Below, one piece after another: positions 33,896-43,286 of a stretch of 64,000 nt of DNA; positions within the stretch are counted from its first letter, which is position 1; each line of letters opens with the position of its first letter. Under the pieces are notes generated by a model, which was not told where the DNA came from, searched no databases, and saw only the letters and a program-made list of their open reading frames with translations. Both the position numbers and the translations under genes were made by a program. The DNA comes from Saliphagus infecundisoli (lineage in GTDB: Archaea > Halobacteriota > Halobacteria > Halobacteriales > Natrialbaceae): NCBI RefSeq assembly GCF_020177375.1, contig NZ_JAIWHV010000001.1, forward strand, positions 744,001 through 808,000, given 5' to 3'.

Positions 33896-34342
33896 TTACT
33901 CGACCAGGTCCTCGAACTCGGGGAGGATGTCGTCGTCATCGCTGCCGGCATCCGTGTCGCCGTCGTCCGGGGATCCATCGTCGTCGCTGTCGTCATCTCC
34001 CCCATCGTCCTCGATGACCTCGACCTCAAGGACCTCGAGGGGAATGTTCTCGAGGCGCTGGCCGATCTCCTTGCGGGCGATCCGGGAGGCGTGTTCCTCG
34101 CGTTCGACGTTGAAGACGGTCATCTCGAGTTCGAGCGCGACGAGGGCCTCGTCGGCCGCGATGAACGCCGGGGGGAGTTCCTCGCCCGAGGGGGAGGTTC
34201 GGGTGCCCATGTCGATCTCGACGTAGTTCAGGTCGGGGTTCAACATCTCGCCGGTCTTCGAGATGCCGATGCGGATCGCCTCGTCCTCCGTTTCCACGTC
34301 GAACACCGGCACGGCAGCCTCGACGACGACCCTGCAGTCCAT
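33896..34342 (-). CDS. UPF0212 (DUF555) family protein, acidic-tail copy
   Basis: A 148-aa paralogue of 8222-8581. The core MDCRVVVEAAVPVFDVETEDEAIRIGISKTGEMLNPDLNYVEIDMG and FIAADEALVALELEMTVFNVEREEHASRIARKEIG align with it. The CPACGEPF segment is replaced by SPSGEELP, so the cysteines are gone, and a 33-residue Asp/Gly tail has been added. Function unknown. The preceding 268 nt (33628-33895) between convergent genes hold nothing recognisable. Confidence 0.88.
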   Translation of the reverse strand: MDCRVVVEAAVPVFDVETEDEAIRIGISKTGEMLNPDLNYVEIDMGTRTSPSGEELPPAFIAADEALVALELEMTVFNVEREEHASRIARKEIGQRLENIPLEVLEVEVIEDDGGDDDSDDDGSPDDGDTDAGSDDDDILPEFEDLVE

Positions 34343-34464
34343 ACCCGGAGTACCGTCGCCGGCAGTATGAAGGTTCTCCCTGCCCCGAGAGCGGCCGTAG
34401 CGGGCCTCTGGAGGGAGCCGCCGGGTTCCGAAAGGCAAAAGCGACCGCTCCCGACACGACGACC

Positions 34465-35367
34465 ATGGCAGGCGACCCCGTCTCCGGTGCCGTCCCGATC
34501 GAGGACCTCCCCGGCGGCCTCGACCTCTACTGTACCCTCGAGAGCGGCCAGACCTACCTCTGGAGCCGCGAGGACGGCGCGATGTACGGCGGCGAGCCCG
34601 CTCCCGGCGCGTGGTACGCGACCGTCGCCGACGGCAACGTCGTCCGGGTCCGCCAGCGCGAGGGCGTCCTCGAGTGGGAGTCGACGACCGACGCCGAGGG
34701 GACGGTCCGGCGCCTCCTGCGACTCGACGCAGACCTCGGGGCGATCGTCCGGCGGGCGCCCGAGGACCCGCTCGTGAAGACGGCGTTCGAGCGCCATCGG
34801 GGGCTCCGACTCATCGACGACCCCGCGTTCCCGACGCTGATCTCCTTTATTTGTTCGGCACAGATGCGCGTCTCCCGGATCCACGCGATGGTCACCTCGC
34901 TCGCGCGGGCCTACGGCGAGGAGGTCGCCTTCGATGGGAGGACCTACCACGCCTTTCCCGACCCCGACTCCCTCGCGGCGGCGACCGAGGCCGAACTCCG
35001 CGACCTCGGGCTGGGGTATCGCGCGCCCTACGTCGTCCGGACCGCCGAGATGGTCGCCGCCGGCGAGGGCCACCCCGAAGAGGCCCGCGACCTCCCCTAC
35101 GAGGATGCCCGGGAGTACCTCACCCGGTTCGTCGGCGTCGGCGAGAAGGTCGCCGACTGCGTCTGCCTGTTCGCGCTGGGCTTCGACGAGGCCGTCCCCC
35201 TCGACACCTGGATTCGGTCGGCGATCGAGGAGCGCTATCCCGACTGCGACCGGGGGTCCTACGCCGAGACCTCGCGGGCGATCCGCGAGCGCTTCGGGGG
35301 GAGTGAGGCGGGCTGGGTCCAGACCTACGTCTTCCACCATCTCCGCACCGGCGGCGAGGCTCAGTAG
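34465..35367 (+). CDS. ogg: 8-oxoguanine DNA glycosylase / AP lyase (OGG family)
   Basis: A 300-aa HhH-GPD base-excision enzyme removing 8-oxoguanine opposite C. The N-terminal domain has LDLYCTLESGQTYLWSRE. The HhH-GPD hairpin is YLTRFVGVGEKVADCVCLFALGFDEAVPLDTWI, with the Schiff-base Lys in VGEKVAD and the catalytic Asp in PLDTW. LISFICSAQMRVSRIHAMVTSLARAYGEEV is the conserved interhelical region. Full length. The 3' end overlaps the convergent MFS gene by 7 nt. Confidence 0.93.
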   Translation: MAGDPVSGAVPIEDLPGGLDLYCTLESGQTYLWSREDGAMYGGEPAPGAWYATVADGNVVRVRQREGVLEWESTTDAEGTVRRLLRLDADLGAIVRRAPEDPLVKTAFERHRGLRLIDDPAFPTLISFICSAQMRVSRIHAMVTSLARAYGEEVAFDGRTYHAFPDPDSLAAATEAELRDLGLGYRAPYVVRTAEMVAAGEGHPEEARDLPYEDAREYLTRFVGVGEKVADCVCLFALGFDEAVPLDTWIRSAIEERYPDCDRGSYAETSRAIRERFGGSEAGWVQTYVFHHLRTGGEAQ

Positions 35368-36536
35368 CCGAGCGCGAGGACGCGGTTGGCCGCGAGCGCG
35401 AGGAAACAGCCGAGCAGGAGCACCCCCAGCGTCACGAAGGCGACGCCCCATCCCAGGAGGTCGGCGGTGAGGCCGACGCCGGCCGATCCCGCGGCACCGA
35501 GGACGGTGTAGACCGTCCGGACGAGCCCGAACCCGGTCCCGCGGTCCTCGTCTCCGAGCGCGTCCATAAAGCGGGGGTCGATCGCCGAGAAGAAACTCGA
35601 GCTGAGCCCGGCGAGGATGATTCCGGCCGCCACGGTGGCGAGCCCGCCTGCCACGACGAGCAGCGGGAGGCCGACCGCGCCGGCGGCCATCGAGCCGGCG
35701 ATCGCGGCGTCCCGGCCGTAGGTGTCGGAGACGCGCCCGACGGCGATCTGGCCGCCCGTCCTGACGACGAAAAACGCCGAGAACGCGACCCCGGCCGCGG
35801 TCGCCGTGTAGCCGTGGAAGCCGACGAGGAAGGCGGGGAGAAAGGAGAGCAGCCCCTGGGCGACGTATGTTCCGGCGACCGCGATGGCGAGGGGAAAGGC
35901 GACGGAGGGCCGCGAGAGGAGATTGAGCAGCGGAGCCAACTCGAGTCCCTCCCGGAGCGGCTTTCCGGGGTTCCGGGGTTCCGTCGGACGGACCCGGAGG
36001 GCGAACAGGACGAAGATCGGGACCCCGACGACCGCCGTCGAGGCGACCGCGGGCCGCCATCCCCATCGAACACCGATCCCGGCGGCGGCGACCGGCGCGA
36101 CCAGTCCCGCCAGCGGACCGCCGACGGAGTGGAGCCCGACCGCGGTGCCGAGGTCGTCGAACGTCCGCGAGAGCAGGGTCGTCGCGACCGCGTAGTGGAG
36201 GCCCGCGACGCCGCCCAGCGCGACCGCGGCGGCGACGAACAGGGGGTAGACCGGCGCGAGCGCGAGCACGAGAGCCATCGCCGTCGTCCCGCCGACGGCC
36301 ACGAGGATGACCGGACGCTCGCCGTAGCGGTCGGCGAGGATCCCGCTCGGGAACTGCGCGAGCCCGTAGGCGAGCCACATCCCCGTCAGGGCGACCCCGA
36401 CCAGCGTGTTCGTGATCGCGAACTCCGCCGTCAGAAGGGGGACGACGGGGCTGATCGCCAGCCGGCCGAAGTAGGTGACGAAGAACGCGAGCAGACACGA
36501 GAGGAGGACCGTGTGCCGGTACTGCCAGGTTATCAC
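35361..36536 (-). CDS. Major facilitator superfamily transporter
   Basis: A 391-aa 12-TM MFS carrier. Loop 2-3 motif: GILADRYGERPVILV. The second half has an equivalent, AVGRVSDTYGRDAAIAG. The start is GTG 36536 (VITWQYRHTVLL), since no ATG precedes the first helix. Substrate unknown. It is divergent from a second MFS gene 145 nt away; the shared gap must hold both promoters. Confidence 0.9.
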   Translation of the reverse strand: MITWQYRHTVLLSCLLAFFVTYFGRLAISPVVPLLTAEFAITNTLVGVALTGMWLAYGLAQFPSGILADRYGERPVILVAVGGTTAMALVLALAPVYPLFVAAAVALGGVAGLHYAVATTLLSRTFDDLGTAVGLHSVGGPLAGLVAPVAAAGIGVRWGWRPAVASTAVVGVPIFVLFALRVRPTEPRNPGKPLREGLELAPLLNLLSRPSVAFPLAIAVAGTYVAQGLLSFLPAFLVGFHGYTATAAGVAFSAFFVVRTGGQIAVGRVSDTYGRDAAIAGSMAAGAVGLPLLVVAGGLATVAAGIILAGLSSSFFSAIDPRFMDALGDEDRGTGFGLVRTVYTVLGAAGSAGVGLTADLLGWGVAFVTLGVLLLGCFLALAANRVLALGY

Positions 36537-36680
36537 GCGATGTGTACGCGACTCGGTGGACTGACATGAGGGTGGTGCTTCCGGCGAGGACCTCCCGCGA
36601 CCCGGGTTCGTCCGGCCGCGATGCTCTCGGCTCGTCGCCCATTCCATACGCTTTTCGTTCCCTCCCCGTTCGGGTCTGCC

Positions 36681-37877
36681 GTGGACGAGACTCGCCGGGC
36701 GTACGGGCTGGTTGTCGCCGCGACGCTCGGTTACGCCTGTCTCTCCGTCATCTGGTTCTCGCTGCCGGCGTACCTCCCGACGATCATCGAGGACGTCGGG
36801 CTCTCGAGCACCGAGGCGGGGATCCTCGCCGGGGCCGTCCCGCTCACGTACGTCCCGCTGGCGCTGTTTTCGGGACTTGCCGTTGATCGCGTGGGCCCGG
36901 GACGGATCATCGCGGTCGGCGCGATCTGTTACGGGTTCGGCCAGATCGGCCGGAGTCTCTCGCCCGGTTTCGCCTCGCTGCTCGCGTTCTCCTTGCTGAT
37001 CGGGGTCGGCGCGACGACGATCACCTTCGGTCTCCCGAAGCTCGTCTCGATCCTGTTCGCCCCCGAGGAGACCGGCCGTCCGTCGGCGATCTATCTGGTC
37101 GGGGCCTCCGCTGGATCGGCGTTCGTCTTCGCCGTCGGCCGGCCGGTTCTGGGACCGGCTCTCGGGGGGTGGCGTCCGCTCTTTCTCTGGAGCGGGATCG
37201 TCGCGGTCTGCTACGGCGTCTGCTGGCTCGCCCTCGCGCTTTCGGCCGGGATCGACGACGGGACCGACGGCGGCAGCTTCGCCCTCGAGTCCGTCGTCGC
37301 CGACCTCCGCCTGGTGCTCTCCCACCGGGAGCTCCGGCTCGTCGTCGCCGTCGGGACGATGTACCTCCTGCTCAACCACGGGATACAGGGATGGCTTCCG
37401 ACGATCCTCGAGTCCCGGGGGATCTCACCGGCCGTCGCCGGCCGGGCGACGAGCCTGTTCGTCGCGGCCTACGTCGCCGGAGTCCTGGCGATCCCAGAAC
37501 TCGCGGACCGCTTTGGCGCCCGTGGGCTCGCCCTGGTCGGCTGCGGGCTCGGGGTCGTCGTCGGAATGGCGGGCGTGATCGCCGGCGATGCGGGCGCGGT
37601 GGCGGTCGCCGGCATCGTCGTGACCGGTGCCAGTACCGGCGGGGTCTCGCCGCTCGTCCGGGCGATCCCGCCGGACCTGGAAGGGATCGGCGCGCGGCTG
37701 ACCGGGACCGCGGTCGGCTTCATCTTCGCCGTCGGCGAGATCGGGGGCTTTCTCGGGCCCGTCCTCGTCGGCTCCGCCCGCGACCTCACGGGCTCGTTTC
37801 TCCCCGGGCTCTGTCTCCTGCTCGCCGCCGGGGCAGTCGTCGTCCTCGCCGGCCGGGCACTCCGAGGGGTCGCCTGA
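36681..37877 (+). CDS. Major facilitator superfamily transporter (CynX/NimT-like)
   Basis: A 398-aa 12-TM carrier. Signature pieces are SVIWFSLPAYLPTIIEDVGLSSTEAGILAGAVPLTYVPLALFSGLAVDRVGPGRI and, in the second half, GIQGWLPTILESRGISPAVAGRATSLFVAAYVAGVLAIPELADRFGARGL. GTG 36681 is preferred; ATG 36621 would add 20 residues of non-helical sequence. Substrate unknown. Divergent with 35361-36536. Confidence 0.88.
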   Translation: MDETRRAYGLVVAATLGYACLSVIWFSLPAYLPTIIEDVGLSSTEAGILAGAVPLTYVPLALFSGLAVDRVGPGRIIAVGAICYGFGQIGRSLSPGFASLLAFSLLIGVGATTITFGLPKLVSILFAPEETGRPSAIYLVGASAGSAFVFAVGRPVLGPALGGWRPLFLWSGIVAVCYGVCWLALALSAGIDDGTDGGSFALESVVADLRLVLSHRELRLVVAVGTMYLLLNHGIQGWLPTILESRGISPAVAGRATSLFVAAYVAGVLAIPELADRFGARGLALVGCGLGVVVGMAGVIAGDAGAVAVAGIVVTGASTGGVSPLVRAIPPDLEGIGARLTGTAVGFIFAVGEIGGFLGPVLVGSARDLTGSFLPGLCLLLAAGAVVVLAGRALRGVA

Positions 37878-37894
37878 GGCCGCCCCTAACCGCG

Positions 37895-38053
37895 TCACTG
37901 CAGGAAGTAGGTCGCGATCTCCGCCGACTCGCAGCGCGGACAGCGCTCGGCCCCACCCTCGACGGTCGTTCCGCATCGCCGACACTCGTGGAACTCCCCG
38001 GACGCCGGCCCCCCGAGCGCCGCCCGGAACAGCCGCGGGATCGGCGAACTCAT
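37895..38053 (-). CDS. Small zinc-ribbon protein (52 aa), second of a pair
   Basis: ATG 38053 encodes MSSPIPRLFRAALGG... with two CxxC knuckles, CRRCGTT and CPRCES, then YFLQ. The spacing of 12 residues between knuckles fits a zinc ribbon. Its start overlaps the stop of 38050-38205 as ATGA, so the two are translationally coupled. Function unknown. Confidence 0.72.
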   Translation of the reverse strand: MSSPIPRLFRAALGGPASGEFHECRRCGTTVEGGAERCPRCESAEIATYFLQ

Positions 38054-38205
38054 ACCGGACGGATCACCTCCCGGCAGCCGGGACACTCGGCGAACGCCGT
38101 CACCTCCCCCCCGCCACGCTCGTACTCGATGAGCACGCGTGCGGGCGCGATCGCAGCCGCACACTCCGGGCAGATGCCGAGTGCCGGCGTGTCGTGGGTG
38201 GACAT
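38050..38205 (-). CDS. Small zinc-ribbon protein (51 aa), first of a pair
   Basis: ATG 38205 encodes MSTHDTPALGICPECAAAI...; the first knuckle is CPEC and the second CPGC (in FAECPGCREVIRPV), with a strand segment RVLIEYERGGGEVTAF between. The pattern is like short haloarchaeal putative zinc-binding proteins (DUF7837-like). The stop overlaps the next ATG by 4 nt. Too short for most gene finders. Confidence 0.7.
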   Translation of the reverse strand: MSTHDTPALGICPECAAAIAPARVLIEYERGGGEVTAFAECPGCREVIRPV

Positions 38206-38349
38206 CACGCCCATCTTGACCATCATCGAGGGTAAATGATCCGGGCGATTCCAGCGAGCGTACCGACCCCGTAGCTATTTACGGGAGAACCTCGTGGCCG
38301 GGAGAAACGCCTATCTTCACGGGGCCAGTACCGTCCCCACGAACTGACC

Positions 38350-39129
38350 GTGCTCCTCGAGTCGACGTTCCGGATCCTCGCCCAGCGGCCCGTAGCCGTG
38401 ATACCGTTTCTGGTCGCGCTCTGGGTGACCTACCGCCTCTTTGGATCCCGTCGGGACGCGCTCCGACGCTGGGCGGTGAGGGGGGCGCTCCTCCTCGGGG
38501 TTCCGCTCTTCGTGGTCCTCTTCCTCGCGGAGTTCGCGGCGAACCCGCTTTTCGACCGGGGCGCAGACCTCCTGATCCGGGCCGAAAGCGCGGTTCTCGG
38601 GCTGGCCGTCCGCCTCCTCGATGCGCTGCTGGCGGCCTGGCTCCGGGTGGCCCTGCTGGGAATCGACGCCACAGCGGCGGCGTTCGGGGAGACGGCCGCC
38701 GACGCGGTGCCGGCGCTCTCGGGACTCGCCTTCCCGGTCGCCGTCTTCGCCCTCGAGTTCGCCGCCGGCGCCCTCCTGATCTACGTCCTCCATCGCTCGA
38801 CCCGCCCGGACGGCTCGTGGTGGCGCCCCTGGTTCACCGGGGTCGGGGCCGTCCTCTTCTGTTCGGGCTGGCTGGCCACGCTCGTCCGGGCCGACGCCTG
38901 GCGGGTCGGCGAGGCGACGGTGGCCGGCGGCTTCGTCGCCGGCATGGTCGGGCTCTCCCTGGGCGTGACGACGATGATCCTCGCCGTCCGCCCGAACTTC
39001 GAGGGCGACTCGCTGGGCGCTCACCTCCGGGGGACCGACCTCCGGGCGGCGCTGTGGGGGACGGGAAGCGAGGCGCCCGATCCCGAGCAGGGGGCCGACC
39101 GGGGCGTCGGCTCCCGGGCGAAGCGTTGA
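38350..39129 (+). CDS. Integral membrane protein of unknown function
   Basis: A 259-aa protein with about six hydrophobic helices (residues 14-25, 43-63, 78-100, 122-145, 163-180, 190-212) and a hydrophilic C-terminal tail. No motif recognised. It starts at GTG 38350. The charged loops are basic, consistent with positive-inside topology. It precedes the alpha/beta hydrolase by 25 nt and may be co-transcribed. Confidence 0.7.
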   Translation: MLLESTFRILAQRPVAVIPFLVALWVTYRLFGSRRDALRRWAVRGALLLGVPLFVVLFLAEFAANPLFDRGADLLIRAESAVLGLAVRLLDALLAAWLRVALLGIDATAAAFGETAADAVPALSGLAFPVAVFALEFAAGALLIYVLHRSTRPDGSWWRPWFTGVGAVLFCSGWLATLVRADAWRVGEATVAGGFVAGMVGLSLGVTTMILAVRPNFEGDSLGAHLRGTDLRAALWGTGSEAPDPEQGADRGVGSRAKR

Positions 39130-39154
39130 TGGCGGTTCCCGCGAGGACGGAGGT

Positions 39155-40192
39155 ATGGACGGAAGCGGGTTCCGGCTCGACCGGTGGTCCGACCGACTCG
39201 TTCGCGAGTCCGAGCGCCGTCACGCCTACGACGGCGAGGCGGTCGCCGACTGGCAGCGGGCCTTCCGGGCCGACCTGATCGAGACGCTGGGGCTCGCCAG
39301 CCGCGAGGAGGTCGGCGTCGACACCCGCCGCCTCGGGACGATCGAACGGGAAGACCACGAGCGCCAGAAGTGGGAGATCCGGACCGAACCCGGATTTCGG
39401 CTCCCGTTTTACCTCCTGGTGCCGGCCGAGGGCTCGCCGCCGTACCCGGTCGCCTGTACCGTCCACGGCCACACCCCGCTCGGCAAGGAGCTGTACGTCG
39501 GCCGCACGGAGACCGACGAACAGCGAGCCCACGTCAAGGAGGAACGCCGCGACGTCGGGCTCCAGGCCGTCCGTCGGGGGTACGCCGCGCTCGTCCCCGA
39601 CATGCGCGGGTTCGGCGAGCTCGCGGCTCCCGAAGACCGCCACGCGGGGGGGCGGAGCTGTCAGCCGATGCAGCTCCGCGGCCAGTTGGTCGGCCGCTCG
39701 CTCGTCGGCGACCGGGTCTGGGACCTCCGGCGGCTGCTCGACTTCGCCGAGAGCCGCCCCGAACTCGACACGGAGCGCATCGCCGTTACCGGCAACTCTG
39801 GGGGCGGGACGGTGACGCTCTTTTCGGCCGCCGTCGACGACCGGATCGACGTCGCAGTCCCCATCTCCTACTTCTGTACGTTCGCGGACTCGATCGGCTC
39901 GATTCCCCACTGTGCGTGCAACTACGTTCCCGGAATCCTCGAACTCGGCGAGATGGGGGACGTCGCCGGACTGATCGCGCCCCGGCCGTTCCGGGCGGTC
40001 CACGGCCGCGAGGACGACATCTTTCCGGTGGAGGCGACCCGCCGGGCGTTCGAACGGCTAGAGAGGATCTACGACGCCGCCGGCGCGCCCGAGAACTGCC
40101 AGCTCCGGGTCCGCGACGGCGGTCACCGCTACTACCCCGAGGCGGCCTGGCCCTTCATCGACGCACACCTCCGGGAGTCGCCCGGTCAGTAA
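39155..40192 (+). CDS. Alpha/beta hydrolase, acetyl xylan esterase-like
   Basis: A 345-aa esterase. The nucleophile elbow is [13 protein letters not shown] (Ser in GNSGGG), the oxyanion region [15 protein letters not shown]. The catalytic Asp is in [30 protein letters not shown] and the His in [20 protein letters not shown]. The layout matches acetyl xylan/cephalosporin esterase-like proteins without a signal peptide, so cytoplasmic. Substrate unknown. It overlaps pth2 by 7 nt (convergent). Confidence 0.88.
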   Translation: MDGSGFRLDRWSDRLVRESERRHAYDGEAVADWQRAFRADLIETLGLASREEVGVDTRRLGTIEREDHERQKWEIRTEPGFRLPFYLLVPAEGSPPYPVACTVHGHTPLGKELYVGRTETDEQRAHVKEERRDVGLQAVRRGYAALVPDMRGFGELAAPEDRHAGGRSCQPMQLRGQLVGRSLVGDRVWDLRRLLDFAESRPELDTERIAVTGNSGGGTVTLFSAAVDDRIDVAVPISYFCTFADSIGSIPHCACNYVPGILELGEMGDVAGLIAPRPFRAVHGREDDIFPVEATRRAFERLERIYDAAGAPENCQLRVRDGGHRYYPEAAWPFIDAHLRESPGQ

Positions 40193-40524
40193 AGCGGGAG
40201 GTCGCCGGTGACCCGATCGACGCGGTCGTCGGCCGCGGGTCCCACCGCGAGGGTCGTGACGGTGCCGGGCTCGAGCTGGGTGTGGCCGGCGTCGCGGACG
40301 ATGGCGTTTGGAATCCCCTCCCGGTCTGCGAGCTCGGCGAGTTCGAACAGGGTCCGCTCGCCGTCGCCCTTGAGAACGACCTTCTTTTGGCCGCTTCCCT
40401 TCCACTCCGATCTCGCGGATTTCTCGGTCTTCTCGACGGCCGACAGCGAGGCATGTGCGACCTGGGCGGCGAGCTTTCCCGTCCCCATCCCGATGTCGGT
40501 CCGGGCGACGATGGCCTGTTTCAT
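40186..40524 (-). CDS. pth2: Peptidyl-tRNA hydrolase Pth2
   Basis: A 112-aa archaeal/eukaryal-type peptidyl-tRNA hydrolase recycling tRNA from drop-off products. Family signature: [32 protein letters not shown], then [51 protein letters not shown]. Full length; ATG 40524. Confidence 0.97.
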   Translation of the reverse strand: MKQAIVARTDIGMGTGKLAAQVAHASLSAVEKTEKSARSEWKGSGQKKVVLKGDGERTLFELAELADREGIPNAIVRDAGHTQLEPGTVTTLAVGPAADDRVDRVTGDLPLY

Positions 40525-40607
40525 GGCCGTACTCGGTGGCCCGAGGGTTATAGCGGTGGCCACTCGGCCCGGGAAAACCTCTTGTAACGCTGCCGTAACA
40601 TCGATCC

Positions 40608-41327
40608 GTGTCCCCGATCGATCCTCTGGTCCGCCCGGATCGCTTTTTCGATCGGCAACGGTGGGACTGGCTGCTCGCCAGTTCGGCCGCCGTGGTCGTC
40701 GTCCTCGCGCTGGTCAGCGGGGTCGGGTTCATGGCGATGGGGTGGGTGCTCGCCGACGAGGTCACCGGAACGACGACGACGGTTGACAACCCCGCACACG
40801 TGCCCGACTGGGTCTGCGAACAGCAGGGCGAGGACGGTCCGACACAGAACGCCTGTGACGAACCCGAGAGGATCGAGGTCGAGACCGGCGAGGTGCTGTG
40901 GGACGCCTGGGCCGATCCGGGCAACGTGGGGGCGCTTTTCTTCTCTGTTCTCCTCGCCTGGCCCCTCACCGCAGTCGCCCTCCAGGTCGTCTCCCGGCTG
41001 GCCGGCGGGGAGGGCTCGTTCCGGCGTACGCTCGCGGTCGCCGGCTGGGGGATGGCACCGGCGGTTCTCGAGGTGGTGCTCGCGGTCGCGCTCTGGTGGT
41101 ACCAGGTCCGGACGACGGCGCTGTCGTCGGATCCGGAGGCGCTCGTCGGGCAGGTCGAGGGGATCGAGCCGATGGCCGGCGGAGCCGTCCTGACGATCGC
41201 GTTCGGGATCTGGCAGTGGTACGTCTGGACCCACGGCCTGAAACACGGCCGGGAGTTGTCCGTTGGGGCGGCAGCGGGCGCCGCGGGCGCGGTGGCAGTT
41301 GTCTCGATCCTGTTCGGGCTCGCTTGA
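40608..41327 (+). CDS. YIP1 family membrane protein
   Basis: A 239-aa protein with five hydrophobic segments and the YIP1-like opening [33 protein letters not shown] long extracytoplasmic loop (residues 50-100) contains two cysteines. The C-terminal [32 protein letters not shown] is typical of haloarchaeal YIP1 members. Function unknown. The start is GTG 40608. It precedes dcd by 38 nt. Confidence 0.82.
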   Translation: MSPIDPLVRPDRFFDRQRWDWLLASSAAVVVVLALVSGVGFMAMGWVLADEVTGTTTTVDNPAHVPDWVCEQQGEDGPTQNACDEPERIEVETGEVLWDAWADPGNVGALFFSVLLAWPLTAVALQVVSRLAGGEGSFRRTLAVAGWGMAPAVLEVVLAVALWWYQVRTTALSSDPEALVGQVEGIEPMAGGAVLTIAFGIWQWYVWTHGLKHGRELSVGAAAGAAGAVAVVSILFGLA

Positions 41328-41365
41328 AGAGAAGACTTACGCCCGCCCGTCCGAGTCGTTGGGAC

Positions 41366-41953
41366 ATGATCCTCTCGGACGCGGACATCCTGCGGCGCTT
41401 AGAGGAGGGCGACCTCGTCGTCGAACCAATCGACGACCCCGCCCTCCAGATCCAACCCGCGAGCGTCGATCTTCGCCTCGGTGAACGGTTCCTCGAGTTC
41501 CGCCGGACGAACATCCCGTGTATCCACCCCGACAGCGCGGGCGAGGTCGAGGAGTACGTCAGCGAGACGGTCGTCGCAAACGGCGACGACTTCATCCTCC
41601 ATCCCGGCGATTTCGTGCTCGGAACGACCACGGAACGCGTCGAGATCCCCCGGGACCTGATCGCCCACGTCCAGGGGCGCTCCTCGCTCGGCCGGCTCGC
41701 GGTCGTCGTCCACGCCACCGCCGGCGTCGTCGATCCTGGCTACAGGGGTCAGATCACGCTCGAACTGTCGAACCTCGGGACGGCACCCGTCGCGCTCTCT
41801 CCCGGAATGCGGATCTCCCAGCTGATCTTCACCGAACTCTCCTCGCCCGCCGACCGGCCCTACGGCGCCGAACGCGGCTCGAAGTACCAGGACCAGGACG
41901 GTCCCCAGGCGTCGCGGATCGGCGGCGACACCGAGTTCGACGGCGACCGCTGA
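41366..41953 (+). CDS. dcd: dCTP deaminase
   Basis: A 195-aa trimeric dCTP deaminase converting dCTP to dUTP for dTTP synthesis. Signature: [92 protein letters not shown]. The catalytic Glu (in TLEL) and substrate Ser/Arg (GRSSLGR) are present. Haloarchaeal relatives may be bifunctional with dUTPase activity; this is not decided here. Confidence 0.96.
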   Translation: MILSDADILRRLEEGDLVVEPIDDPALQIQPASVDLRLGERFLEFRRTNIPCIHPDSAGEVEEYVSETVVANGDDFILHPGDFVLGTTTERVEIPRDLIAHVQGRSSLGRLAVVVHATAGVVDPGYRGQITLELSNLGTAPVALSPGMRISQLIFTELSSPADRPYGAERGSKYQDQDGPQASRIGGDTEFDGDR

Positions 41954-41971
41954 CTGCGGTCCTCCGGGCCC

Positions 41972-43286
41972 TCATCGAGCGTTCCGGTCCCGGGCGGCAC
42001 CGAGGGGGAACGCCGCGAACGGAACGAGCATCTCGGCCCGGGAGAGCCCCCCGTGGAGCCCGACCGTCCGGAGCGAGTCGTCGTCGTACCACGCGCCCCC
42101 TCCCGACGGAAACCAGAGGAGGTCGGGGGCATTGCGGTCGTAGACCGCGCTCGGATCGGTCGGCCCGAACAGCTCCCGGGACTCGTATTCCGGTCGCGCG
42201 AAGACGCGACAGTCGAACCCCCGGCGCAGCCGTCGCTGGAGGCCCTCGGCGGCTCGCGCCCGGAGGTGGAGCTGTAGCTGCCTGCTCCCGCCGACCGGCG
42301 GGATCCGGTTTCCCTCGGAATCGGTCGCGAGCGATTCCCAGAGGGGAACGTACTCCCGGAGATCGACGTTGTTCCCGCTGGAGTCGATCTGTCCGTGGTC
42401 CGCGGTGAGGACGAGCAGCGTCCGCTTGGCGACGCGGCCGTCGAGCCGAGCGACGAGTTCCCGCCACAGCGCGTCGGACAGCTCCTTGAGCGCGGCGTCG
42501 GTTTCGGGCGCCCACGGCCCCGAGCGGTGGGAGACCCGGTCTACCGTGGGGACGTGCGCGTAGAGGTACCGGGATTCGGGGGATCGCTCGAGGGGTCGGC
42601 GGAGTCTCCCGGCGAGTTCCGGAACCGTCGAGTACCCCGTATAGCGGTCCGCGCCCCGCGAGAAGTGCCGTCGGCCGTCGCTGATCTCGTGGGGTTCGAA
42701 CAGGCCGGTCGAGATCCGGTCGGGAACGCGCGGGTAGATCGGGGTCGCCCCCGAGAGCGCCGACGGGTCGGGCGCGTCCGGAACGGCCTCCCGGACGGGC
42801 GTCCCGTCGGCCGTCAGATACGGGAGCGCCTGGACCGGGCCGACCCCCCCTCGAGATACTGCCACCAGCCCAGTCGCCCGTGTTCGGTCGGATACTGACC
42901 CGTGTGGACCGTCGGGATCGCGCTGGCCGTCTCCGAGGGGACGATCGACGTCAGCGCCGTCATCGTCCCGCGGTCTCCGACCGCCGGGAGCAACGGCGCG
43001 TCGAGGCGATCCCGGGCATCTCGGAACCGGTCGTAGCCGAGGCCGTCGATCACGACGAGGACGACGTTCGCGATCGGGTCCGGATCGATCCCCTCGAACA
43101 CGTCCGCGGGGAGCGACGGGACGCCGTCCGGACGGCCGTCCAGTAGGTCGAGGCAGGCACCCGGAACGCCGGCGAAACAGTACCCTCCGTAGTCGGGGAG
43201 GACGAGGCCGTCCTCGCCGACCCGGTCGAGAAGTGCCTCGACCGCCGCCCGGTCGTCGCGATCCTCCGGTTCAATCGGGCGATCAC
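41972..43286 (-). pseudogene. Alkaline phosphatase-superfamily (nucleotide pyrophosphatase-like) gene broken by two frameshifts
   Basis: Two frames together encode one protein. From GTG 43286 (overlapping the upstream GT2 stop as GTGA) one base must be added in the C-run at 43277-43279 to read into ALLDRVGEDGLVLPDYGGYCFAGVPG, NVVLVVIDGLGYDRF (metal Asp) and SIVPSETASAIPTVHTGQYPTEHGRLGWWQYLEGG. A second base must be added in the G7 run 42844-42850 to continue into VGPVQALPYL and LLVLTADHGQID (metal Asp/His). The restored length of about 437 aa is normal for the haloarchaeal family. Either a pseudogene or two assembly indels. Operonic with the GT2 gene. Confidence 0.75.

Noticed and set aside
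34240-36642. 800-codon minus-strand frame opposite the OGG gene and through the first MFS gene
   Set aside because: Antisense/out-of-frame shadow; it covers the OGG gene and the MFS gene and has no recognisable domain.
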